A stretch of DNA of 53,956 nt from an uncultured bacterium. Lineage in GTDB: Bacteria > Zixibacteria > MSB-5A5 > CAIYYT01. Positions 46,317-53,956 of this stretch are shown here, piece by piece. The stretch covers positions 1 through 53,956 of the forward strand of contig CAIYYT010000099.1 of NCBI GenBank assembly GCA_903930455.1, given 5' to 3'. The position numbers and the translations under genes are program-made. Each line of letters opens with the position of its first letter. The stretch's first letter is position 1. The notes under the pieces are model-generated. The model ran no database searches. It had not been told where the DNA came from and was given only the letters and a program-made list of their open reading frames with translations.

Positions 46317-47963
46317 ATGAACTCTCGGGAGCAAATTGCCGCCGTCGTAATGATACTGGTCCTAAACTGCATGGCGAAGGCTACGGTTGTCGACGTACCA
46401 TCCGACCAACCTACTATCAAAGCAGCTATCAGTGCAGCGGCTGATGGGGATACGGTTCTTGTTGCCGATGGCATGTACTTAGAGAACGTCCAGATTCGCA
46501 CGAAGAAGATAGTTCTCGCCAGTCAATTCATTTTGGACGGAAGCACCGATCACATACTGAACACGATCATCAACGGATCCGCCCCGTCATCCTCCGATAC
46601 GGGCAGTTGCATCATCATAGCGGGGAGCGCGGCGTCACAATCGGTGGTTCGCGGGTTCACAATCACCGGCGGTACCGGCACACGTTGGCTGGACATTTCT
46701 GACAGCCATATCTACCGTGAGGGGGGTGGAATCCTCATCGAGGCTGAGAACGTCAAAGTATATGACAACATCATCGCTAACAATGCGGCGACAGATGTGT
46801 CCGGCTCGTCGAGTGCGGGTGGTGGCGGCATTCGCTGCGGTTTTGGGTCGGCAGAGTTCATCCACAACGTAATCGCATACAATCAAGGACGCTATGGTTC
46901 AGGGCTGGTTGCGTTTCATTCGCCGGTTGTTATCAAGAACAACGTCGTGTTCGCCAATACAGGCAGTCAGACATACGGTGGCGCCGGCCTCTGGATCTGG
47001 GGAGGCGAGTTTCTGAGCACAATAGTCAACAACACGATCGCCAACAACACGACCACTAATAACGGCGGTGGGATTTCCGTTCGCGATCACACAGTAGCCC
47101 TCGTCAACAACATCGTCTATGGTAACACGGCGACCTCCGGTTCCCAGATTTATGGAGGATCAGGCGCAACCATCAACGCGAGTTGCTGCGATGTCCAAGG
47201 AGGGTACTCCGGCACGGGCAACATGGATCAACCTCCGTCATTCGCCGCACCCAATTTCCTGCTCTCAGACGCGTCGCCGTGCGTTGACGCAGGCAATCCG
47301 GAGACAGCGTACAACGACCCCGAAGATTTGGGCAATCCGGGCTTCGCAAAAGCTCCCGCGAAAGGCGCTGTTCGTAACGACATGGGCTGCTACGGTGGAC
47401 CGCTGGCGATCGACTTTCCATTGTCCACAGCACCTTCAATCAGCGTCATCAACAACCCGGTGCAATTCGACTCTATTGGTGTTGGAGGGAAGGACACGAC
47501 GGTCATTCGATTGGCCAAGGCAGGTTATGGCAATGTCACTATCGACAGCGTCCGCTTTCTGAATCATCCGCCAACCGCACTTTCGGCAATCACGCCACTG
47601 CCGCATTTATGGGGGCTGGGGCGCAGCGATTCCGTCCTGATCTCGTGGCAATCGCAGTCTGAAGAAAAGATGATCGATACCGCGCTTGTATACCATAATG
47701 ATCAGTCGGTGGGCAATCCGATAATCGTGGAACTGCGTGGCAAATCATGCTGTAAATCATGCGGCGACGCCAGCGGCGATCAAACCGTGGACATCTCCGA
47801 TGTAGTATACTTGATCGCCTACATTTTCTCCGGTGGTTCGGCACCGTCGCCATTGCTCGCTGGTGATGCCAACTGTGACAGCATAGTCGATATCTCGGAT
47901 GTAGTGTATTTGATCGCCTACATCTTCTCCGGCGGACTGGCGCCGTGTGCCATGTGTAAGTAG
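46317..47963 (+). CDS. Secreted beta-helix protein with dockerin-like end
   Basis: Exported protein of 548 residues; ATG 46317 has GGAG 6 bp upstream. The signal peptide covers ~1-22 (ending CMAKA). Residues ~28-370 form a right-handed parallel beta-helix resembling pectate-lyase/polysaccharide-binding proteins (DVPSDQPTIKAAISAAADGDTV at the opening; repeats such as NNTIANNTT). A short beta-rich linker covers ~380-480, then C482-GDASGD opens a dockerin-type pair with two almost identical Ca-binding loops (VDISDVVYLIAYIFSGG twice). No catalytic motif is obvious, so binding or structural roles are as likely as lyase activity. Confidence 0.78.
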   Translation: MNSREQIAAVVMILVLNCMAKATVVDVPSDQPTIKAAISAAADGDTVLVADGMYLENVQIRTKKIVLASQFILDGSTDHILNTIINGSAPSSSDTGSCIIIAGSAASQSVVRGFTITGGTGTRWLDISDSHIYREGGGILIEAENVKVYDNIIANNAATDVSGSSSAGGGGIRCGFGSAEFIHNVIAYNQGRYGSGLVAFHSPVVIKNNVVFANTGSQTYGGAGLWIWGGEFLSTIVNNTIANNTTTNNGGGISVRDHTVALVNNIVYGNTATSGSQIYGGSGATINASCCDVQGGYSGTGNMDQPPSFAAPNFLLSDASPCVDAGNPETAYNDPEDLGNPGFAKAPAKGAVRNDMGCYGGPLAIDFPLSTAPSISVINNPVQFDSIGVGGKDTTVIRLAKAGYGNVTIDSVRFLNHPPTALSAITPLPHLWGLGRSDSVLISWQSQSEEKMIDTALVYHNDQSVGNPIIVELRGKSCCKSCGDASGDQTVDISDVVYLIAYIFSGGSAPSPLLAGDANCDSIVDISDVVYLIAYIFSGGLAPCAMCK

Positions 47964-48680
47964 AGTGGTATAGCGGGGCAGGCGAAAAAGATCGCCGTGC
48001 GCGAATTCAAAATGTGGGGGAATAAGAAAATGCCGAAGACGGGATTCTCTTGGCCATATTTTCGTAACTTGACGACTCATAATGGGTTGTGTCTCAACCG
48101 CTTATAATCCAAGCAGTTGGGGGGGGGATTGTGGTTTGATCTCCTTTGATCGAGTTTGATGTTTTTTGACGGTGGGTGGTCACAAAATGGTCATAGATTC
48201 CCACTCTGCCTTGTCGGGCACTTTTCAATGATGGTAGGTCGATCACATAAACTCAATGACAGTAAACAATGATTAAGATTATGCGGATTTTCATTCAAAC
48301 GAAGGGCTTCTCCACGCTTTGGCTTTGAGTTGCATATCGAGCACAGGAGTGGCACTGACGACTGACGTCGTTCCGATTCCTTGGCTGGCCCGATCCAGTT
48401 CGAAGAGGTCAGCCAAGTGCCCCAACTAACCATCGACCTTTTCGGGGGAAGGTCTTAGCTCTGCCCTTTCTCCTTGTCCACTAGATCGGGGGAGGTCCAG
48501 TTTTTGTTGTCGCCTCAGCGGGAAAATCCGCTACGCTGACGACAAATGTGGTTGCCGCCACCACATCTCGTGACTATAATTGGCATCCAATGTGCACCAA
48601 TGCCATTTGCCGCTGCCTCAGTCTGGCTGTGAGCAGCAGGGCGAAAGGTCAATAGTTAAGTATTCTGGAGGTTGTCCCAA
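47964..48680. other. Intergenic region with repeat copy 1
   Basis: About 715 bp between the dockerin gene and the propeller-amidohydrolase. It contains the first 349-bp direct repeat (48027-48375), then an imperfect 11-bp hairpin (48381-48391 / 48408-48418). No intact gene is seen. Confidence 0.6.
48027..48375. repeat. Long direct repeat, copy 1
   Basis: A 349-bp sequence repeated at 53304-53651, by eye around 85% identical with mostly transition differences. It contains TTTGAT at 48135, 48145 and 48155 and TTTGAC at 48165, exactly 10 bp apart. It lies 64 bp after the stop of the dockerin gene. No protein frame is maintained between copies. Confidence 0.85.
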
Positions 48681-51600
48681 ATGATCAGATTGAGAGGATT
48701 CGCAACAGTTCTTGCGGCGTGCAGCCTGGTTCTGTTCCTGTTCGCAAGTGCCGACTGTGATGTGTTGGGAAGCACGACGAAGGATTCATCAGGAAGCAAG
48801 TGGGACGTCAGCATTCCTCATGTCCCAAGCGACACAATCGAATTCGAAGCCACCGAAGGAACGTGGATAACGGTAGACGTTTCCCCTGATGGCAAAGAAA
48901 TCGTCTTCGATATTCTGGGGGACGTCTACAAGATGCCGATCTCGGGTGGCGATGCCACTTTGCTATCTGGAGGACTCCCGTATGAGGTCCAGCCACGTTT
49001 CAGCCCCGACGGCAAGAAAATACTCTTCACCAGTGACCGTGGTGGTGGCGATAACATCTGGATGATGAATGCTGACGGAAGCGACAGAGTTCAGCTCACC
49101 AAGGAGGATTATCGCCTTCTCAACAATCCCAGTTGGCATCCAAGTGGCCAGTATTTCGTCGCCAAAAAGCACTTCACGAGTCAGCGCAGCATGGGGGCCG
49201 GTGAGATGTGGATGTACCGGGTCCCTGAATCCGGCTCGGGCGTTCAACTGACCAAGAAGAAGAATGAACAGCAGGATGCAAATGAGCCGATCTTTTCGCC
49301 GGACGGCAAGTACCTGTACTGGTCGGAAGACATGTCTGGGGGGAACTACTTTGAATACAACAAAGACCCCAACGGCACTATCTATGTCATTCGTCGACTC
49401 GATTTGCAGACCAATGAAATCCGCAACGTCATCGAGATTAACGGCGGCGCTTGCAGGCCGCAGATCAGCCCGGATGGGAAGACCATGGCATTTGTGCGAC
49501 GCGTGCGGGGGAAATCGGTGCTGGCGCTGTGCAATCTCGAAAACAGTAGCGTTCGACATTTGTGGAATGGTTTGGACGAGGATCAGCAGGAAACATGGTC
49601 GCTGTTTGGCGTCTATCCGGGGTTCGACTGGATGCCTGATGGCAAGAGCATTGTGATTTGGGCAAAAGGCGAAATCTGGCGGGTGGACGTGGCAACGGGT
49701 GCGCCAACGCAAATTCCATTCAAGGCACACGTCAAGCAGATAGTTGCGCAGGCGATACGATTTCCTCAGAACGTGGGGGATTCCAAGTTCCCAGTGAAGG
49801 TGATTCGTTGGCCACAGACAACGTCTGACGGTCGCGAAGTGATCTTCCAGAGTCTGGGTTACCTCTACAAAAAGTCGCTTCCTTCTGGTCCGGCGGTTCG
49901 ATTGACGCGACAAACGGATTACTTCGAATTTGCTCCGGCGCTATCTTCGAACGGCAAGGAGATTGTATATGTAACTTGGAGCGACACCAGCGGCGGCACT
50001 ATTCGTATTGTGGGAGTTGATGGACGCAATGAGCGGACGGTGGTTTCACGACCGGGACATTATGTGTCAGCCCATTTTTCTCCCGATGGCAGTCTGGTGG
50101 TATTCCAACGCGGTACTGGCGATGGTTTCCGAGGCCGGTTGTGGCAGGAAGAACCGGGGATTTACGTTGTTTCCAGCGATGGCAAAACGGCTCCGCGATT
50201 TCTTACTCGCGAGGGAGATACTCCCCGCTTCTCGCTCGAGGGCAAGCGGATCTATCTTGTTTCTCGCGAAGGCGAAAAAGATGCTCTGATCAGTGTCGAT
50301 CTGCTTGGCTCCGACCGCCGCGTGCAGGCAGTCTCTGAGCATGCAGGTGATTTTGTTCTCTCTCCAGACGAAAGCTGGCTTGCTTTCGAAGAACTCTGGC
50401 AGGCCTACGTTGTGCCATTTCCCAAGGTTAGCACGCCGTTGGAAATCGGTCCCGAGATGAAGAACCTACCGGTGAAAAGGCTATCAACCGATGCCGGAAC
50501 GTATCTTAACTGGTCAGCGGATAGCAAGAGAGTGTCGTGGAGTACGGGACCGGAGTACTTTACAGCAGACATGACAGCGCTGTTAGCTGCTGACGCGGTG
50601 AAGGATTCTTCGAAGGTCTATAAGGCGGTTGCAGTCGATCTCGGGTGGCAAGAGAAAGCAGATATCCCGAGTACTGATCTTTACTTCGTTGGTGCAAGAG
50701 TACTACCGATGAATGATCTCTCGATCATTCCGGATGGTGTCGTGCATGTCAAAGGAAATCGAATCGTCGAAGTCGGCGAACGCGGCAAGGTTGCTATTCC
50801 AACCGGCGCCAAGGTAATTGACGTCGCTGGGAAGACGTTGATGCCCGGCTTGGTTGACGTCCATGCTCATCCGGGAAGCAGCAATCAGTCTATTTATTCG
50901 CAGCAAGTTTGGTCATTTCAGGCGAATCTGGCTTTCGGGGTCACAACCATGCATGACCCGAGCAACAATTCGCAGATGATCTTTGCGGCGGCCGAAATGC
51001 AGAAGCAGGGGACACTGATTTCACCGCGCATTTTCAGTACCGGTACGATCTTGTATGGCGCCGAGGGGGATTTCAAGACTGTCATCAACAAATATGAAGA
51101 TGCTGTCAGCGCGGTCAAAAGAACCGCCGCATGGGGTGCAATCTCAGTCAAGAGCTACAATCAGCCACGTCGAGAGCAGCGGCAAATGGTTATCAAGGCT
51201 GCACGTGAACTGGGAATAATGGTCGTTCCGGAAGGTGGCTCCACACTCAACAATATGATCACCATGCTCCTTGATGGCCATACGACGCTTGAACACCCCA
51301 TACCGGTAGCGCCTCTTTATGATCCGGAATTGCGATTGCTAAGTCGCTTTGGATCAGGATATACGCCGACCCTGATTGTCGGGTATGGCGGCCTCTGGGG
51401 CGAGAACTACTGGTACCAACACAGTAATGTATGGGAAAATCAGAGATTAGCGAAATTCGTGCCGCGTTGGGTGATTGATCCGCGATCAATTCGGCGGACA
51501 ATGGCGCCTGATTCTGAGTATCATCATTTTGCTCTCTCCAAAACGGCAACCGATGTTTTGCATCGCGGTGGCAATGTGGAGCTTGGTGCACACGGACAAC

Positions 51601-51947
51601 TTCAAGGTCTGGGCGCTCACTGGGAGTTGTGGATGCTACAGCAGGGGGGAATGACAAATCATGAAGCGTTGCGATGCGCTACCTGGATGGGCGCGAGAGC
51701 AATTGGTCTCGATAAGGAGCTAGGTAGTATTCAACCCGGTTTGCTGGCCGATATCATTGTCATCGACGGTGACCCACTCAATGATATCAGACAGTCAGAG
51801 AATGTGCTCTACGTGATGATCAATGGCCGTTTGTACGACGCGCGAACATTAGAGCAACTTGAACCAGAACGAAAGCCGCTCGGTAAGGGACCAAACCTCG
51901 AAGGAGTTCTGGGATCTGACGTGAGTACCGACTGTCTAGGGTTTTGA
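48681..51947 (+). CDS. Exported TolB-like propeller/amidohydrolase fusion
   Basis: A 1088-residue exported hydrolase. GGAGG lies 9 bp before ATG 48681; residues 1-28 form a signal peptide ending SADC (C28 could also be a lipid anchor). Residues ~50-625 are a TolB/WD-like beta-propeller with repeats such as FSPDGKKILFTSDRGG. The amidohydrolase domain starts near 665: H728-A-H730 (VDVHAHPGS), a lysine in SVKSYNQ (K-Y), HTTLEHP with conserved His, and GAHGQ, then GSIQPGLLADIIVIDGDP. Enzymes of this type include exported dipeptidase/imidazolonepropionase-like hydrolases; the actual substrate is unknown, and peptides are suggested by the transporter that follows. Confidence 0.85.
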   Translation: MIRLRGFATVLAACSLVLFLFASADCDVLGSTTKDSSGSKWDVSIPHVPSDTIEFEATEGTWITVDVSPDGKEIVFDILGDVYKMPISGGDATLLSGGLPYEVQPRFSPDGKKILFTSDRGGGDNIWMMNADGSDRVQLTKEDYRLLNNPSWHPSGQYFVAKKHFTSQRSMGAGEMWMYRVPESGSGVQLTKKKNEQQDANEPIFSPDGKYLYWSEDMSGGNYFEYNKDPNGTIYVIRRLDLQTNEIRNVIEINGGACRPQISPDGKTMAFVRRVRGKSVLALCNLENSSVRHLWNGLDEDQQETWSLFGVYPGFDWMPDGKSIVIWAKGEIWRVDVATGAPTQIPFKAHVKQIVAQAIRFPQNVGDSKFPVKVIRWPQTTSDGREVIFQSLGYLYKKSLPSGPAVRLTRQTDYFEFAPALSSNGKEIVYVTWSDTSGGTIRIVGVDGRNERTVVSRPGHYVSAHFSPDGSLVVFQRGTGDGFRGRLWQEEPGIYVVSSDGKTAPRFLTREGDTPRFSLEGKRIYLVSREGEKDALISVDLLGSDRRVQAVSEHAGDFVLSPDESWLAFEELWQAYVVPFPKVSTPLEIGPEMKNLPVKRLSTDAGTYLNWSADSKRVSWSTGPEYFTADMTALLAADAVKDSSKVYKAVAVDLGWQEKADIPSTDLYFVGARVLPMNDLSIIPDGVVHVKGNRIVEVGERGKVAIPTGAKVIDVAGKTLMPGLVDVHAHPGSSNQSIYSQQVWSFQANLAFGVTTMHDPSNNSQMIFAAAEMQKQGTLISPRIFSTGTILYGAEGDFKTVINKYEDAVSAVKRTAAWGAISVKSYNQPRREQRQMVIKAARELGIMVVPEGGSTLNNMITMLLDGHTTLEHPIPVAPLYDPELRLLSRFGSGYTPTLIVGYGGLWGENYWYQHSNVWENQRLAKFVPRWVIDPRSIRRTMAPDSEYHHFALSKTATDVLHRGGNVELGAHGQLQGLGAHWELWMLQQGGMTNHEALRCATWMGARAIGLDKELGSIQPGLLADIIVIDGDPLNDIRQSENVLYVMINGRLYDARTLEQLEPERKPLGKGPNLEGVLGSDVSTDCLGF

Positions 51948-51993
51948 AATTGCGCGCTTTGTGGGACGCTTACGATAGAGAAGAGGGGTGTCT

Positions 51994-53271
51994 GTGACAT
52001 CTGACATCAATAGACATCCGAAAGGATTCTGGTTCGTCTTCTGGGGCGAACTGGCTGAACGTGCCAGCTTCTATGGGATGAAAGCACTCCTCGTGCTTTA
52101 CATGATCGACAAGCTCGGTTACAGCGACGCCAACAGTTCCACCGTTGCCTCGTTCTTCACGGCCGCCTGCTATCTGCTGCCGATCGCCGGTGGCTATATC
52201 GCCGATCGCTGGTTGGGGAAGTTTCGCACGATCATCTACTTCGCAATTCCCTACATCATGGGGCACATCATCCTTGGCACATTCACTTCGGAAGTCGGCC
52301 TCTATATTGCGCTGGCCTTGCTGGCGGGGGGCTCTGGTTCAATCAAACCCAATATCAGCACACTGATGGGACGGATGTACGAGGAACAGGGCAAGAGCCA
52401 TCTCTTGTCGCAGGCATTCTCCTGGTTCTACATGGCAATCAATATCGGCGCCGCGTCAACGATGACATCGTTGCCGTTCATCAGAGACCGGTATGGTTAC
52501 AGCATGGCTTTCATGGCCCCTACGATCATGATGGCCGTGTCTCTTGGCATTTTCTATCTGGGTAAGAAACACTATCCCAAAGAGGATGTCCGTCAGCTTG
52601 CGAGTGTTGTGAAGATCCCGCAGCAGCGGCATGAACAGCGAGCGGCGCTCGTACGTTTGTCGGGACTCTTCCTACTCATCGTGTTCTTCTGGTCGATTTT
52701 CGATCAGTCTTATTCGACCTGGACTCTGTTTGCTCGTGATTATCTTGTACTCGATACCTGGATAGGGAGAATTCCTCCGGATGCGATTCAGGGGCTCAAT
52801 CCGATTCTCATAGTAGTCATGTCGCCGTTTTTTGCATGGCTCTGGATGAAGACCGACCGAAGCACGGTTCGGCCACTTTCCACACCGAGGAAGATGCTCC
52901 TTGGGTTCGTCATGGTTCTGCTTTGCATGGTACTGATGACAGTGGCCGGATATCTGGCTGCCAGCTCCAAAGTGTCAATTTTGTGGGAGGTGGGCGCCTA
53001 TGTTCTGATTACGGCAGCAGAGCTTTGCATCTCAGCAATCGGTTTGCAACTGGCTTTCGAGGAAGCGCCGGAGCACATGAAATCAATGATAACCGGTGTC
53101 TGGTTGTGCACCGTGTTTCTTGGCGACATCCTCGCCGGTCTATTTTCGCGGCTCTACACACAGACAACACCCGGCAATTTCTTCGGCATGATGACGGTGA
53201 TGATTGCGTTGGTGACAATCGCCTTCTACCAAGTCGGCAAGCGGTTTGATCGCAAGGGTGCTGGTCAATAA
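51994..53271 (+). CDS. POT/PTR-family peptide transporter
   Basis: Proton-coupled oligopeptide transporter of the major facilitator superfamily, about 425 residues with ~12-13 membrane helices. GTG 51994 has GAGGGG 5 bp upstream; a GTG at 51988 is the alternative. It shows the POT signatures: GELAERASFYGMKALL near the N-terminus (the ExxER-type motif of helix 1) and GGYIADRWLGKF. Its helix-10-like EEAPEHMKS resembles the conserved helix segment of PTR2. It is probably an inner-membrane importer of di- and tripeptides or related compounds. It lies 46 bp after the amidohydrolase and is likely co-transcribed. Confidence 0.9.
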   Translation: MTSDINRHPKGFWFVFWGELAERASFYGMKALLVLYMIDKLGYSDANSSTVASFFTAACYLLPIAGGYIADRWLGKFRTIIYFAIPYIMGHIILGTFTSEVGLYIALALLAGGSGSIKPNISTLMGRMYEEQGKSHLLSQAFSWFYMAINIGAASTMTSLPFIRDRYGYSMAFMAPTIMMAVSLGIFYLGKKHYPKEDVRQLASVVKIPQQRHEQRAALVRLSGLFLLIVFFWSIFDQSYSTWTLFARDYLVLDTWIGRIPPDAIQGLNPILIVVMSPFFAWLWMKTDRSTVRPLSTPRKMLLGFVMVLLCMVLMTVAGYLAASSKVSILWEVGAYVLITAAELCISAIGLQLAFEEAPEHMKSMITGVWLCTVFLGDILAGLFSRLYTQTTPGNFFGMMTVMIALVTIAFYQVGKRFDRKGAGQ

Positions 53272-53640
53272 TTGGGAATATGCTGCGAGGATAACCGAAG
53301 ATAAAAAATGCCGAAGGGGGGATTCTCTTAGCCATGTTTTTGTAACTTGATGACTCGTGATGGGTTATGTCTGAACCGCTTATGATTCAAGCAATTGGGA
53401 GTTGATTGTGGTTTGATCTCTTTTGATCGAGTTTGATGCTTTTTGACGGTGGATGGTCACAGAATGGTCACAAATTCTCACTGTGCATTGTCGAGTACTC
53501 CTCAATGATGATAGGTCGATCACATAAATTCAGTGGCAGTAACCAACGATTAAGATTATGCGGATTCCCATTCAAAGCAAGGGCTTTTCGGCACTTTCGT
53601 TTTGAGTTGCGTATCGAGCACACGAATGGCACTGACGACT
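53272..53640. other. Intergenic region with repeat copy 2
   Basis: About 370 bp between the transporter and the transposase remnant. Nearly all of it is the second copy of the long direct repeat; no gene is seen. Confidence 0.6.
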
Positions 53641-53651
53641 GACGTCATTCC
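53304..53651. repeat. Long direct repeat, copy 2
   Basis: Counterpart of 48027-48375, in the same orientation, 32 bp after the transporter stop. The phased TTTGAT units are kept at 53412, 53422 and 53432 with TTTGAC at 53442. It ends where the IS3-type remnant begins. Confidence 0.85.
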
Positions 53652-53956
53652 TGATTGCCAGCCCGGGCTTCACGGTACTCACGGCAGGGATAAGTTTGTT
53701 CAGCCGACCCAGCGGGTTCATGAACTGTGGCAGACCGACTTCACCTACCTGAAGATTGTCCATTGGGGCTGGTACTTTCTGTCGACCGTGTTGGATGACT
53801 ACTCCCGCTATATCCTCTCCTGGCGGCTTTGTACAGGGATGGCGGCCAGCGATGTCAAGGAGACCATTGAAGAAGCGATAGCGGTCTCGGGAGTTGCCGA
53901 TGCCAGGGTCGTCACACGACCACGCTTGTTGTCGGATAACGGCCCCTGCTATGTAT
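53651..53956 (+). pseudogene. IS3-family transposase (OrfB integrase) remnant
   Basis: Part of an rve-type integrase: LWQTDFTYLKI, LDDYSRYILSW and RLLSDNGPCY are characteristic of IS3-group OrfB. The first part (IASPGFTVLTA, frame at 53654-53686) is in a different frame from the rest, showing a one-base deletion near 53690. The N-terminal domain is missing: it breaks off at the end of the long repeat. The window ends before its own end, so a full element to the right cannot be excluded. Confidence 0.8.

Noticed and set aside
48027-48375. Protein-coding gene within the long repeat
   Set aside because: Frames open in one copy are interrupted in the other, and differences do not respect codon positions.
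1-53956. CRISPR array or phage module
   Set aside because: No regularly spaced repeats with unique spacers and no phage structural, integrase (tyrosine type) or lysis genes were seen.

Overview
The window is chromosomal DNA from a diderm (two-membrane) bacterium of moderate GC. It encodes BamA, a Skp/OmpH-like chaperone, LpxD, several exported proteins and no phage module. Bacillithiol enzymes, a selenocysteine locus, dockerin-like C-termini on big secreted proteins and a propeller-amidohydrolase fusion together suggest an uncultured lineage of the FCB/Zixibacteria type. That placement is inference from gene content; there is no rRNA here to test it.

Layout. 1-1483: end of bacillithiol glycosyltransferase bshA and deacetylase bshB1. 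1528-6468: tRNA-Sec, selA, selB and an amidohydrolase, tightly packed with overlapping ends. 6490-10943: an exported propeller/TPR/CBM9-like protein, then an nfeD-slipin membrane pair ending in a hairpin terminator and an inverted-repeat element. 11371-15159: purN-purC-purH and a methyltransferase. 15459-20837: smg-like gene, coaBC, family 4 uracil-DNA glycosylase, dnaB (with DnaA-box-like sites upstream) and radA. 20929-23954 (minus): a lipoprotein and uvrB. 24151-28388: rplU, bamA, skp-like and lpxD. 28536-34160: a small Cys-rich protein, a degenerate radical-SAM/DUF2344 fusion, rsmB, a PASTA-only membrane protein and rpe. 34352-38475: a divergent GlpX-like phosphatase, a UDP-GlcNAc 2-epimerase and a glycosyltransferase.

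From about 38.8 kb the character changes to accessory DNA. There are two secreted beta-helix proteins with dockerin-like ends, a receiver-kinase hybrid on the minus strand, a LytS/LytTR two-component pair, an IS110 remnant, an IS3-family transposase remnant, and two ~350-bp direct repeats. The repeats flank a 5-kb cassette of an exported propeller-amidohydrolase and a POT-family peptide transporter.

The observations most worth following are: (i) tRNA-Sec with a 12-bp rather than 13-bp acceptor branch; (ii) a radical-SAM family protein that has lost the first cluster cysteine; (iii) an enlarged GlpX-like protein with its metal-site acidic residues kept; (iv) the repeat-flanked amidohydrolase/transporter cassette, whose repeats carry a four-unit TTTGAY array at exact 10-bp spacing; (v) a PASTA-only protein between rsmB and rpe, the place where Firmicutes keep the PASTA kinase. 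I did not find a clear-cut new defence or biosynthetic system.
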